DNA of 64,000 nt from Saccharofermentans sp. (GTDB taxonomy: Bacteria; Bacillota; Clostridia; Saccharofermentanales; Saccharofermentanaceae). Every line of letters starts with the position of its first letter. Within the stretch, counting starts at the first letter, position 1. Under the pieces are notes generated by a model. The model worked only from the letters and a program-made list of their open reading frames with translations, ran no database searches and was not told the DNA's origin. The DNA is taken from assembly GCA_016288885.1 (NCBI GenBank), contig JAEFAV010000007.1, positions 78,356 to 142,355 on the forward strand. Reading direction: 5' to 3'. Positions 41,533-51,939 of the stretch are shown piece after piece. Position numbers and translations under genes: made by a program.

Positions 41533-42341
41533 TGGGAGCGTCTGTAAGGAACACAGATGTATCAACATTTCAAAAAGGGATAAGGGAAGCTTTTAAAGAT
41601 GCTTTTGATCTCATCCTTCCATACAGATGCGCAATATGCGGAAATGCATCTGATACCGAAGACCGATTCACAGGTTACAACAGGCTTTATAAAGATATTT
41701 ACGGTGTGGATCCGGAGCTTCATATATGCGGTAAGTGCCTGTCTTCATTTAACATTCTGGAGGAGGATAAAAGATGGTCATTATGCCTTTCTGATCCCCG
41801 CGAAAATGATGCTTGTCCGGGGCTTGCTTTGTATATGCCTTTTACTTATCAGGGAATAGCCGGACGTGCCGTTCCAAGGATCAAGTTCGGGAAAAAGAAA
41901 GAACTTGCGAGATTTCTGGGATGCCTTTTGGGTTCCTGCATATATGGTGAAGACATTAGGGCCGACCTGATGGTTCCTGTTCCGCTGTCACCCGAAAGGC
42001 TTGCCGAACGCGGATTTAATCAGGCGGAAGAGATAGCGTATCCTGCTTCAAGACTGAATGACATTCCGTTTGCTGATGACCTGCTTACAAGAATCAAGGA
42101 TACGAAGAGACAATCTGAACTCAGAGACAATACTGTACGTTCAAAAAATGTCGCAGGTGCTTTTGGGGTAAGCGGACTTTGGGATGTTACAGGAATGACG
42201 ATCGTAATCGTAGATGATGTCGTTACGACCGGCGCGACTTTGCATGAGGCGGCGGAAGCCTTATATAAAGCCGGAGCATCCAAAGTGTTGTGCATCGCTT
42301 TCGCGGGAAACAGATATATCAAGAATGCGGAGCCGTTCTGA
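41529..42341 (+). CDS. comF: ComF-family phosphoribosyltransferase/amidophosphoribosyltransferase-like protein
   Basis: N-terminal Cys pairs (CAICG, CGKC); PVPLSPERLAERGFNQAEEIA; VIVDDVVTTGATLHEAAEAL. Confidence 0.9.
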   Translation: MMGASVRNTDVSTFQKGIREAFKDAFDLILPYRCAICGNASDTEDRFTGYNRLYKDIYGVDPELHICGKCLSSFNILEEDKRWSLCLSDPRENDACPGLALYMPFTYQGIAGRAVPRIKFGKKKELARFLGCLLGSCIYGEDIRADLMVPVPLSPERLAERGFNQAEEIAYPASRLNDIPFADDLLTRIKDTKRQSELRDNTVRSKNVAGAFGVSGLWDVTGMTIVIVDDVVTTGATLHEAAEALYKAGASKVLCIAFAGNRYIKNAEPF

Positions 42342-42467
42342 TCAAATTCTCATTTGCAGATTGCACAAATCAGTTTTTATAAAATTTAGCCGGTTAAAGA
42401 TTCTTATTTCTGTTTTGAATAGTAAAATGCAATTGGGATAATAAGAATATTTAGTGGGGACATTTTT

Positions 42468-44861
42468 ATGAAAATAATCAAACCTCTTGCTGTTACCATG
42501 GCTGTCATTATGCTGATGCCTATGCTCATGTCTTGTTCGTCTGCAAAGAAAAGTTCCAATGTGGTCAAAGAAGATGATCCGTGGTACGAATCGAACAGGT
42601 TCGAACTGAAAAAAGATATGCCGGAACATCCGAGTCTGGGAGCCGTTTCTGTCGTATGTGCAAGCAATGACAGGTTCTTTTCGCTCTATTGCTATTCCAC
42701 TGACATGTGGGCTTCAGCGAGAAGCGTAATTGATACGTATGATTATGACGGCAATCTGGTTAACCGTAAAAATATAACCTGCAATGATGATTACTATGTT
42801 TCCGATATCTATTCTGTCAGTCCCGATCCTGAAGGAAAAACCATAGATGCGATCGTTTACGTCAATTCCAGGTCTAAGCCGGGCTGTCAGGCATTTGCCT
42901 CCATTGATACGGAAACCGGAACGGTATCGGATATAAAAGAAGTGTTCGGCGGTGAAGCCAAAAAGCTTAAGAAAGCAGAGTACGGTGTTTATTCGCTTTC
43001 CGGCATAGGAGATTATACTGTAGCATTGCTGCAAAATGATGAGTTGTTTTTCAGTACCATGATCAGTGATTGGAAATTGGCATTGTTTAAGAACACTGAG
43101 TTTGTCACTGAATTGGATCTGTCATCATTAAATATCAGATACTTTGAAGGGTTTACACTTAATTTACCTGAAGATTCCCTTTATGCAATCGGTCTTGAAA
43201 AAGAAGATTACATTGTCATGGAATTTGACATTAATAACGGGAGACTGAAGAGTAAAAACTCTTTTCAGGATCTCTCTGAAAGGGAAGTGAATTTTGCTGA
43301 ATACAAGGCTACGGATAACGGTGAGATGTGCAAGATCGATTCGTTTGGAAACGTCATGAAGCTTGATGTTAACACGATGACTTCTCAAACCGTGATCGAC
43401 ACCAACTGGTATACCCCTTATTTTTCCCCGGAGTATTCGGATGGTAATTATTCCGGTTCGTCGGTAATGAGTTATACCGAAGACAGAACGGTTTTCCTGG
43501 ATTATGAGACAAAATCATATGGGTGTGATGAATACGTCTATACCGAGTATGTCAGGGTACTCAAAAAAGCCGATAAGAATCCTAATGCCGGCAAGAAGAT
43601 CATCGAACTTGCATTACCACCTAATTCGGGTGTTACGGATTATCTGGCAAGAGCTATTTATGAATTCAACAGAACAGACAATGAATATCTCATAAGGGTA
43701 TGGGACAAATACAAGACCGGTTTTCTAGTCGGAAGAGCCTTTGGAAACGTTGATGAGGACGATCAGAAGGTCTTTAAGATGATACAGGACCTTAAAGGCG
43801 ACGACGCGCCGGACATTGCTGTCGGCATCCAGAAGAATTATGCGATGCGGGATGAGATCTTTATGGATCTTTCGGAGTTTCTTGATCCGGAGGTTATGAA
43901 TAAACAGTACAGTAATATCATCGAGGCAGGAAGAATAAACGGGAAGTTGTACTTCCTTCCGGTAACACTTGAAATAGAAGGTCTGGTTACTAACTCAGAA
44001 CTGTTGAAAGACGGTGCCGTGGGCATTACCTTTGAAGAATACGGCGAGCTTGTAAACGAAGCGATGCACGGCTTCTCACCATATGATTATCCCGGTTCAC
44101 GGTTCTATAACAAACAGGATTTTTTATTATCCTGTATAGATACGAAGAGCGCCATTGATGGCGAGACGGTAGAATTCGGAACAGAACAGTTCCGTGCCGC
44201 AGTAAAATACACAGGAGAAAACTTCGAATATGATGATGAAAACAGTATACCTGATGAATACATATACGATCTGAACAGGTACAGGGGTGAGTGTTATTAC
44301 GCACAGATCGATGATTATCTTGATTATGTACATGCCTGCTTCAGGGTTAAGGGACGTTATAATATTATCGGGACACCTTCGGCAGATGCATCCGGTCCGA
44401 GATTCAAAGCAATTGAGACTATATCTGTATCAGTAACTACGGATGTGGAAGACGGCTGTAAAAAATTCCTGAATTATCTGTTTTCCGGTGCAGCTTTCGA
44501 TTCTACAGAATGTGAATTCAGGCAGATAGTAACAAACAAGGAGATCATGAGTAAAAACATTGAGACCCTTACCGTGATAAACAACGATACATTTGCCCGG
44601 TACAGGAATTCGGTTGAATCAGGGGCTTTAATACCTGCTCCCGGCATAGATAAGTTATATGGAGATAAGAACGCAACGGATGATATGCGTGACAGCTTCC
44701 TGAACAGTCTTACTACGATCTCCACCTATTATTATGAGGATTACACGATCGTACAGTTCACGCTCGAAGAGCTTGCACCATATTATGCCGGTGACCGTTC
44801 GCTTGACGATGCCATAAAGTACCTTAATGACAGGACAACCAAATATGTAAGGGAGATGTAG
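42468..44861 (+). CDS. Extracellular lipoprotein, N-terminal propeller-like region plus solute-binding (family 1-like) domain
   Basis: Lipobox ...MPMLMSCSS; C-terminal half with substrate-binding layout (IYEFNRTDNEYLIRV..., NGKLYFLPVTLEIEGLVTNSELL). Confidence 0.7.
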   Translation: MKIIKPLAVTMAVIMLMPMLMSCSSAKKSSNVVKEDDPWYESNRFELKKDMPEHPSLGAVSVVCASNDRFFSLYCYSTDMWASARSVIDTYDYDGNLVNRKNITCNDDYYVSDIYSVSPDPEGKTIDAIVYVNSRSKPGCQAFASIDTETGTVSDIKEVFGGEAKKLKKAEYGVYSLSGIGDYTVALLQNDELFFSTMISDWKLALFKNTEFVTELDLSSLNIRYFEGFTLNLPEDSLYAIGLEKEDYIVMEFDINNGRLKSKNSFQDLSEREVNFAEYKATDNGEMCKIDSFGNVMKLDVNTMTSQTVIDTNWYTPYFSPEYSDGNYSGSSVMSYTEDRTVFLDYETKSYGCDEYVYTEYVRVLKKADKNPNAGKKIIELALPPNSGVTDYLARAIYEFNRTDNEYLIRVWDKYKTGFLVGRAFGNVDEDDQKVFKMIQDLKGDDAPDIAVGIQKNYAMRDEIFMDLSEFLDPEVMNKQYSNIIEAGRINGKLYFLPVTLEIEGLVTNSELLKDGAVGITFEEYGELVNEAMHGFSPYDYPGSRFYNKQDFLLSCIDTKSAIDGETVEFGTEQFRAAVKYTGENFEYDDENSIPDEYIYDLNRYRGECYYAQIDDYLDYVHACFRVKGRYNIIGTPSADASGPRFKAIETISVSVTTDVEDGCKKFLNYLFSGAAFDSTECEFRQIVTNKEIMSKNIETLTVINNDTFARYRNSVESGALIPAPGIDKLYGDKNATDDMRDSFLNSLTTISTYYYEDYTIVQFTLEELAPYYAGDRSLDDAIKYLNDRTTKYVREM

Positions 44862-44886
44862 GGGATTCCGGTCAGATCAAGCAGAT

Positions 44887-45918
44887 TCAGACAACGCCTG
44901 TAACCCTCAAAAGAACAGAGGCAAAGATATAGACCAGATCGATGATCAGGGCTGCGAGGACAAGTGTCAGCCATACTTTCTTGACGCTGAACTTTCTGTT
45001 CTTGCGCAGTTCGTCATGGAGAGGCGTCGTTATGCTCCTGAAAAGGATGATCTTTCTTTTTGTCAGTCTTCCGACAGTGATCTTTAATATCGAGATGCCT
45101 CCGTCACAGAGGAAAGGAAGACCGACTATGAAATAAAGGAAAGGGATCCTGCATAAGATGAGGAAGAAAGCGATGAAAAATCCCAGAGATCTTGATCCGG
45201 CATCGCCCATCATCATTTTCGACGGATTGAAATTAAATATAAGATAAGCGGCAAGGGCAGGGACGAATGCGGCCGTAAGAAGTGCCGGATTGCTGTCAAA
45301 ACAGGTGCCTGCCAAAGAAGCCATAACCAATGTCGCGACTATGGAGATTACGGAAAGAGATCCGGAAAGTCCGTCGATACCGTCCGTGGCATTCGTGGCA
45401 TTGATGGATACGACCAAAAGCAATACCGCAAGGAAATAGTAGAGCACGGGATTGATGTCGAAATATGTTCCGGTAATGGCCAGGTAGACCCTTGTCCCGA
45501 AAAAGTGTACGCAGATGAATGCTCCGACAAGAGAAACTGCGACATCCAAGGCACCCTTAACATACTCGTTCCATGGGTTTTTAGATCTGTCATCGAGCCA
45601 GCCTGTTACCATCTCGGCCAGTACGGCAAGGAGCCCGAAGCCGAGTCCTGACACCACGTTTCCGCTCTCGAAGATGCCTTTGTCAGAAACGACGGGATTT
45701 ATAAGGAAGCAGAGAACGCATGATACCGCCAGAAATACCAGGATGAAGTAAAATCCTACTCCTGTGGGCTTTCCGATGTTAACTTCGGAGCCCTGCGCAA
45801 ACTTGCGGCCGCGGTCATGGCCCAATAAGACCTTCTCGCCGGGCAGTAATCTGAGAAGTATATATGTAATGACAAAGGCTGCTATGCAGCCGACAGCCAT
45901 CTTAAAGACAAAATCCAT
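44887..45918 (-). CDS. MraY-family glycosyl phosphotransferase (divergent)
   Basis: Polytopic; [54 protein letters not shown]. Confidence 0.75.
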   Translation of the reverse strand: MDFVFKMAVGCIAAFVITYILLRLLPGEKVLLGHDRGRKFAQGSEVNIGKPTGVGFYFILVFLAVSCVLCFLINPVVSDKGIFESGNVVSGLGFGLLAVLAEMVTGWLDDRSKNPWNEYVKGALDVAVSLVGAFICVHFFGTRVYLAITGTYFDINPVLYYFLAVLLLVVSINATNATDGIDGLSGSLSVISIVATLVMASLAGTCFDSNPALLTAAFVPALAAYLIFNFNPSKMMMGDAGSRSLGFFIAFFLILCRIPFLYFIVGLPFLCDGGISILKITVGRLTKRKIILFRSITTPLHDELRKNRKFSVKKVWLTLVLAALIIDLVYIFASVLLRVTGVV

Positions 45919-46075
45919 TAAAAACCCTCGCTCATAAGGTTTTATATAACAGAAGCATTATACCTTAACGGTATATAGAAAAAAATCATTAAATCGTTCA
46001 ATAAATCAACCTGATTTGCTCGTCAGTATTGGCCAAATATGTTAACATATTCACTTGTAATAAGGAGACGAAGAT

Positions 46076-47821
46076 ATGGATTACAAAGATTTGATCGCTT
46101 CTAATTTGAGCAGTTGTACGGGCCTTGATAAAGAGCAGGTGGCAGGTTTCATAGAGATTCCGCCGAAGCTCGAACTGGGTGATTATGCTTTTCCCTGTTT
46201 TGTGCTCGCAAAGACACTTCACAAGGCTCCGCCGGTGATAGCAAACGAGCTTAAGGATTCTCCCGAACTCGTCAAAGGCTTTGACGGGGCGGTAACCGTA
46301 GATACAGCAGGCCCTTACATTAATTTCAGGATAGACAAGGGCGTGCTCGCGAAGACCGTGCTCTCCGAGATAATCTCAGAGGGAGACCAGTACGGCAACA
46401 GAAATATCGGAGAGGGAAAGAACGTAATAGTCGAGTTCTCTTCGCCTAATATCGCAAAGCCTTTCCATGTCGGTCATGCTTTTACGACCATCCTCGGCAA
46501 TTCGCTTTCGAACATCTATTCAAGACTCGGATATAACGTTATCAGATTCAATCATCTGGGCGACTACGGCACCCAGTTCGGCAAGCTCATCACCGCTTAC
46601 AGGCTTTGGGGTGACGAAAAGGCCATGCAGGATAATCCGATCGACGAGCTTACCAGGATCTACGTCAAGTTCCACGATGAGTGCAAGGTAAGCCCCGAAC
46701 GCGAGAAGGATCTTGAGGATACTGCAAGGGATAACTTCAGAAAGCTCGAGGAGGGTGAGGAAGAAGAGGTCGCTCTCTGGAAGCGCTTCAGAGACTTAAG
46801 CCTCGAAGTTTTCGAGAAGACATATAAGAGAATGGGCATTAAGTTCGACAACTACAACGGTGAATCTTTCTATTCATCAAGGATTCCCGCTGTTGTTGAG
46901 ATGCTCGAAGATAAAGGGCTTTTGGAAGAGAGTGAGGGCGCTAAGGTAGTAAAGCTTGAAGATGAAGGTCTCCCTCCGTGTCTTGTAGTAAAGAGCGACG
47001 GAACGACCATCTATGCTTCAAGGGATCTTGCAGCAGTCCTTTACAGGCACGAAGAGTTCAATTTCTACAAGAATATCTATGTTGTGGGTCTTCCGCAGCA
47101 GCTTCACTTCAGACAGGTCTTTGCCGTTCTTAAGAAGGCCGGTTATGACTTTGCCGATGACTGCGTACATGTCGGATTTGGCCTTCTGAAGTTTAAGGAT
47201 AACACTGCTTTCTCCACCCGTTCAGGCAACATCATCAAGCTTGACGAATTCCTTGATAAGGCTACGGAGAAGACTGCCGAGATCATCAGAAAGAACAGCG
47301 AGCTCAGGGGCGGTGACATGACAGACGAGCAGATCGCGGAAGTATCCGAGACAGTCGGTCTCGGAGCCGTCACATACACGTATCTCAAGGCCGGCAGGGA
47401 GAAGGACATCTTTTTTGACTGGGACGACATGCTCGATTTTGAAGGCGATACCGCGCCTTACCTTATCTACACTTATGCGAGGATCAAGTCGATCTTAAGA
47501 AAGGCTGCAGACCAGGGCTTTTCCGGAGATATCGGGGCAGCAGATAAGCTTGTTGCCGAAGATGAATATGCGGTAATAAGAAGCCTTGCTGATTTCAAGG
47601 ATGCCGTCGTTAAGGCTGCCGAGAGCTATGAGCCTTTCATGATCTCGCGCCAGATCGCTCTTATCGCAAGGAATTTCAACCGTTTCTACAATAACTCGAG
47701 GATACTTAATGCCGACAGTGAAGATTTAAGGGACGCCAGATTAACGCTTTGCGAGGCTGTTTCTGACTGCCTTAAGTCAGGACTTGATATGCTCGGCATC
47801 GGCGTAGTCGAGAAGATGTGA
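46076..47821 (+). CDS. argS: Arginyl-tRNA synthetase
   Basis: FSSPNIAKPFHVGHAFTTILGNSL (class I HxGH variant), C-terminal DALR-like domain. Confidence 0.96.
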   Translation: MDYKDLIASNLSSCTGLDKEQVAGFIEIPPKLELGDYAFPCFVLAKTLHKAPPVIANELKDSPELVKGFDGAVTVDTAGPYINFRIDKGVLAKTVLSEIISEGDQYGNRNIGEGKNVIVEFSSPNIAKPFHVGHAFTTILGNSLSNIYSRLGYNVIRFNHLGDYGTQFGKLITAYRLWGDEKAMQDNPIDELTRIYVKFHDECKVSPEREKDLEDTARDNFRKLEEGEEEEVALWKRFRDLSLEVFEKTYKRMGIKFDNYNGESFYSSRIPAVVEMLEDKGLLEESEGAKVVKLEDEGLPPCLVVKSDGTTIYASRDLAAVLYRHEEFNFYKNIYVVGLPQQLHFRQVFAVLKKAGYDFADDCVHVGFGLLKFKDNTAFSTRSGNIIKLDEFLDKATEKTAEIIRKNSELRGGDMTDEQIAEVSETVGLGAVTYTYLKAGREKDIFFDWDDMLDFEGDTAPYLIYTYARIKSILRKAADQGFSGDIGAADKLVAEDEYAVIRSLADFKDAVVKAAESYEPFMISRQIALIARNFNRFYNNSRILNADSEDLRDARLTLCEAVSDCLKSGLDMLGIGVVEKM

Positions 47822-47840
47822 GTTTGGAAAGGCAAAGGCT

Positions 47841-49553
47841 ATGGATAATACGGCGAACAGCTCAGTACCGGATTTCAAGGATCTGAACTACACAAGACCG
47901 GATCTTGACAGGTTTACCGAGATAATCAAGAACGTAAGGCTAAGACTCATGACCGCCAAGACGATCGAGGCGGCAGACGAAGCCTTGGGCGAATATGAGA
48001 TCGCCATCAGTTCTTTTGATACGCAGTATGCTCTCTGCCAGATACTCCATGACCTTGATACGTCCAATGAGTTCTATAACGAAGAAATAGAGTTTTTCGA
48101 TGAGGCCGGCGCCAGGGTCCAGGAGCTTTCTTCGGCAGTTCTTTCAGGCCTTCTGACATCGCCCTGTGCCGAAAGTCTTAAGGAAAAATACGGTCCCATG
48201 ATCTTCCGTAAGGCGAAGAACCAGAAAGAGATCATTTCGAGCGAGATAATAGATGATCTGACTGAGGAATCCAGGCTCGAAAACGAGTATTCGCAGAAGC
48301 AGTCCGAAGCCGAGATCCCGCTTGGAAAGAAGACTCTGAACTTAAGCCTCATCCAGCCTTATCTCCAGTCGACTGACAGGAATGTCAGAAGAGACAGTCA
48401 TATCGCACTGGACCGCTATTACATGTCCCGCAAGGAAACATACGACAGGATCTATGACGACCTGGTCAAGGTAAGGACCACGGCTGCGCAGAAGCTCGGA
48501 TACAACAACTTTACCGAGCTCGGATATAAGCGCATGGAGCGCTACGATTATACGAGGGAAGACGTTGCCGCATTCAGGGACAACATCAAGAAATACATCG
48601 TTCCGCTTACAACTCAGATAAGAAAACTCCAGCAGAACAGACTTAAAGTGGACCAGCTGATGTTCCACGATCTTCCGTGCCTTTTTGCCGAAGGCAATCC
48701 TACGCCGGTAGTAAGCAAAGAGACGTATGAGGAAGCTGCAGGAAAGTTCTTCAGGACCATGTTCGGCGCGACGCCGAGCTTCTTCGATGTCCTGTCCGAT
48801 CACGGATATACTGACCTGTTGTCACGCCCCGTAAAGTCCACGGGCGGCTACTGCATGTATCTCGAGGATTACTGCATTCCGTTTATCTTCATGAACGGCA
48901 ACGGCACATTTGACGATGTCGCTACGGTAGTACACGAGGGAGGCCATGCTTATGCAGCATTGCAGGGCGCAGAATCCTCGCCATTTGTAGAATGTCTTTC
49001 TCCTACTCTCGAGACATGCGAGATACATTCAACTTCAATGGAATACATGTCATATCCTTTCATGGATATCTTCTACGGCAAGCAGGCTGAACAGTACTGC
49101 GAACTTCACATGACTGACGGATTGTTGTTCCTTCCTTACGGATGCATGGTTGATGAGTTCCAGCATATCATTTACGACAATCCCCGCATGACGCCTGATG
49201 AGCGTCATGAGATATGGAAGATGCTCGAACAGACATATCAGCCTTACATTAACTATGATGAGAATGATACGCCTTTCCATGCCATGGGCGGTGCCTGGAT
49301 GAAGAAGGACCACATCTTTACGACGCCGTTCTATTACATTGACTATTGCCTTTCACAGATATGCGCGCTCGAGCTGTGGGATGAATCAAGGGCTGATCTC
49401 AAGGAAGCCCTCGAAAAGTACAACACGCTCTGCCAGCTCGGAGGAAGCGATACTTTCCTTAATCTCATCAAGCATTCCGGACTGGAATCTCCTTTTGATG
49501 TTAACGTGATAAAGAGACTGGCATTCAAGTGCGCAGACTTCCTTAATCTTTGA
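47841..49553 (+). CDS. M3 family oligoendopeptidase (PepF-like)
   Basis: VVHEGGHAYAAL (HExxH) with downstream ETCEIHSTSMEYM. Confidence 0.92.
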   Translation: MDNTANSSVPDFKDLNYTRPDLDRFTEIIKNVRLRLMTAKTIEAADEALGEYEIAISSFDTQYALCQILHDLDTSNEFYNEEIEFFDEAGARVQELSSAVLSGLLTSPCAESLKEKYGPMIFRKAKNQKEIISSEIIDDLTEESRLENEYSQKQSEAEIPLGKKTLNLSLIQPYLQSTDRNVRRDSHIALDRYYMSRKETYDRIYDDLVKVRTTAAQKLGYNNFTELGYKRMERYDYTREDVAAFRDNIKKYIVPLTTQIRKLQQNRLKVDQLMFHDLPCLFAEGNPTPVVSKETYEEAAGKFFRTMFGATPSFFDVLSDHGYTDLLSRPVKSTGGYCMYLEDYCIPFIFMNGNGTFDDVATVVHEGGHAYAALQGAESSPFVECLSPTLETCEIHSTSMEYMSYPFMDIFYGKQAEQYCELHMTDGLLFLPYGCMVDEFQHIIYDNPRMTPDERHEIWKMLEQTYQPYINYDENDTPFHAMGGAWMKKDHIFTTPFYYIDYCLSQICALELWDESRADLKEALEKYNTLCQLGGSDTFLNLIKHSGLESPFDVNVIKRLAFKCADFLNL

Positions 49554-49560
49554 GGTCGAC

Positions 49561-50991
49561 ATGAATCTTCCCGGAGATTTTATCAATGAGATGAATGATT
49601 TCTTCTCGCGTCAGACTGACGTGCCTTCAGAAGGGTTCTACGAAAGTTTTGATAAAGAGCCTCTTAAAGGCATCAGGTTTTCGCGCTCGAAGATAAAAAA
49701 CGAGGATGAAGAACACCGCCTTCTGGAGGATCTGGGCGAAGATCCCGTCCGCGTCCCGTGGTGTTCCGGCGGCTACTATACGAAGAACGAATCCAGCGGA
49801 AAAGAAGCGCTCTATCACGCAGGGGTCTACTATCCGCAGGAACCTTCTGCCATGCTGCCTGCGCAGATCATGGCCGCCAGACCGGGCGAGATAGTCTTAG
49901 ATCTGTGTGCCGCTCCGGGAGGCAAGGCCTGCAGGCTGGGCGAAGACATGCACGGTGAAGGAATCCTTGTTGCCAACGAGATAAGTTTCGAGCGATCGAA
50001 AGCATTGCTCCGTAATATCGAACGTTCAGGCATAAGCGGTCTCGTTATACTTAATGAGACACCGGAAAACATCGCGGATAAACTGCTACTGTTCTTTGAT
50101 AAGATCCTGATAGATGCGCCATGCTCAGGTGAAGGAATGTTCAGAAGGGACAGCGGTGCTGTAAAGAGTTATATGAATTATGGCCCTAAGGTCTGTGTCC
50201 CTCTTCAGGAATCCATCCTCGAAGCAGCTCATAAGTGCCTGAAAGACGGCGGTTCAATAGTTTATTCCACCTGTACTTTCTGTATCGGTGAAGATGAAGG
50301 ACAGATCGCATCTTTCATATCGCGTCACCCCGAATATCATGTTAAGGCACATCCTGAGATCTCAGGCGTGACACATGCCGGAGAAGGTTCCGTTCTGCCC
50401 GGTTCGATGAGGATCTGGCCGCATCTGTCAGACGGCGACGGCCATTTCTGCGTTCACCTGATCAAGGGTGAGGAAAAAGAACTCAGATCGGCTGAAGATA
50501 TGATTTTCAGGGATGAAGACAGGCGAAGGGATAAGAACACGGAAGCGGCTTTAAGCGTATTAGGTGAAGTCTTATCTGACAAGGGAAGGGAAGGACTCCT
50601 TAAGGGAAGATTCGTATCACACGGAACGGGTCTTTTTAAGATGACTTTTGACGAGAAGATCTTCAGAGGGCTCAAGGTCGTAAAGACCGGTCTATATGTA
50701 GGTGACATCAAGCCTTTGAAGTCTGGAAAGACCGTTTTCGAGCCGTCAAACAGCATTGCTCTGGCGCTTGACAGGGAAGCTGTAAAGGATGATTCTTATC
50801 TGGCGCTTTCAAGAGGCGACGAAAGATTACTGAAGTATCTGAGGGGCGAGACCATTTCGATCACTTCAGATGACGGACTAAAATCTTCAGGCATGATCCT
50901 GACCGGAATCGGCGACTACCCGCTTGGCTTCGCCAAGATAAACGGTAATACCGCTAAAAATATGTATCCGAAAGCATGGAGGCTCATATGA
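49561..50991 (+). CDS. rRNA cytosine-C5 methyltransferase (RsmF/NOL1-NOP2-Sun family)
   Basis: DLCAAPGGKACRLG, DAPCSGEGMFRRD, YSTCTFCIGEDEGQI; RsmF-like C-terminus. Confidence 0.92.
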   Translation: MNLPGDFINEMNDFFSRQTDVPSEGFYESFDKEPLKGIRFSRSKIKNEDEEHRLLEDLGEDPVRVPWCSGGYYTKNESSGKEALYHAGVYYPQEPSAMLPAQIMAARPGEIVLDLCAAPGGKACRLGEDMHGEGILVANEISFERSKALLRNIERSGISGLVILNETPENIADKLLLFFDKILIDAPCSGEGMFRRDSGAVKSYMNYGPKVCVPLQESILEAAHKCLKDGGSIVYSTCTFCIGEDEGQIASFISRHPEYHVKAHPEISGVTHAGEGSVLPGSMRIWPHLSDGDGHFCVHLIKGEEKELRSAEDMIFRDEDRRRDKNTEAALSVLGEVLSDKGREGLLKGRFVSHGTGLFKMTFDEKIFRGLKVVKTGLYVGDIKPLKSGKTVFEPSNSIALALDREAVKDDSYLALSRGDERLLKYLRGETISITSDDGLKSSGMILTGIGDYPLGFAKINGNTAKNMYPKAWRLI

Positions 50992-51596
50992 CAGAAGAAT
51001 TCAAGCTCATTCTCGCAACGTCCAACAAGGATAAGGTAAGAGAAATAGGTGAGATATTGAAGGACACGCCTTTTAAGGCAGTGTCGATGCATGACGAGGG
51101 CCTGGATCCCGACATCGTAGAGGACGGCACGTCTTTTGAAGAGAATGCTTTGATAAAGGCACGGGCAGTACACGGGCTCGCAGAAGGCGCATACGTAATG
51201 GCTGATGATTCGGGGCTCTGCATAGATGCTCTGGACGGCGTTCCGGGAATATATTCCGCCAGGTTCTGCGGTGAAGATTCCACATATCCCGAGAAGTTCG
51301 CGAAGATCTTCGAGATGCTTAAGGATGTCCCTGAAGAAAAGCGCACTGCAAAGTTCGTCTGCAGCATTGCAGTCGTAAGGCCTGACGGCAGTGAATTTAC
51401 CGTTAGGGGAGAGGTTTGCGGAGTTCTTCATGAGAAACCCATGGGTGACGGCGGATTCGGATACGATCCTATCTTCTACGTTCCCGAATTCGGCATGACC
51501 ACTGCGCAGATGACAAAGGAACAGAAGAATTCGATCAGTCACCGCGGGAAAGCATTGAGAGCAATGGCTGAGAGGCTTAAAGAAGAGATTAATTAA
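50988..51596 (+). CDS. rdgB: XTP/dITP diphosphatase (RdgB/HAM1 family)
   Basis: LATSNKDKVREIGEIL, ADDSGLCIDALDGVPGIYSARF, GDGGFGYDPIFYVPE, SHRGKALRAM. Confidence 0.95.
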   Translation: MTEEFKLILATSNKDKVREIGEILKDTPFKAVSMHDEGLDPDIVEDGTSFEENALIKARAVHGLAEGAYVMADDSGLCIDALDGVPGIYSARFCGEDSTYPEKFAKIFEMLKDVPEEKRTAKFVCSIAVVRPDGSEFTVRGEVCGVLHEKPMGDGGFGYDPIFYVPEFGMTTAQMTKEQKNSISHRGKALRAMAERLKEEIN

Positions 51597-51633
51597 ACTA
51601 TGATGAGTTTTCCCATTGTTTCAGTGGCACAAT

Positions 51634-51755
51634 TTCGCGCAAAAAAACACGCTGGTTTTCACGCACTGCGCGATTTTTGACGTGAAATTTACTTTATGTG
51701 AAGGAAAATCACGCTAAATTTCACGTCGCGCGTGAAAAACAGCGTGAAATTTCAG
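51634..51755. repeat. Cluster of direct and inverted GTGAAA/TTTCAC-type repeats
   Basis: TTTTCACGCACTGCGCGATTTTTGACGTGAAATTTAC...AATCACGCTAAATTTCACGTCGCGCGTGAAAAACAGCGTGAAATTTCAG. Confidence 0.75.
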
Positions 51756-51939
51756 GCTGATATCATAAGAATCAACCTGAACTTTGAATGATATACAACA
51801 CTTCGAATAAATCAGCATAAGTATTTCTTATTTACATTGAAAACCCCTTTTAATCGTGATAATATTTTCAGGCGCGTACAAATGTCCGCCACAGGAAGTA
51901 TAGTGGCGGCGCGAAAATTCACAGAAAGGCCTTAAACTT

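Noticed and set aside
39184-42341. recD2-comF as part of the TGTCG regulon
   Set aside because: No TGTCG array in the 39060-39184 upstream region; the genes look constitutively placed after the metK terminator.
45919-46075. T-box leader for argS
   Set aside because: Too short and lacks recognisable T-box sequence or antiterminator/terminator pair.
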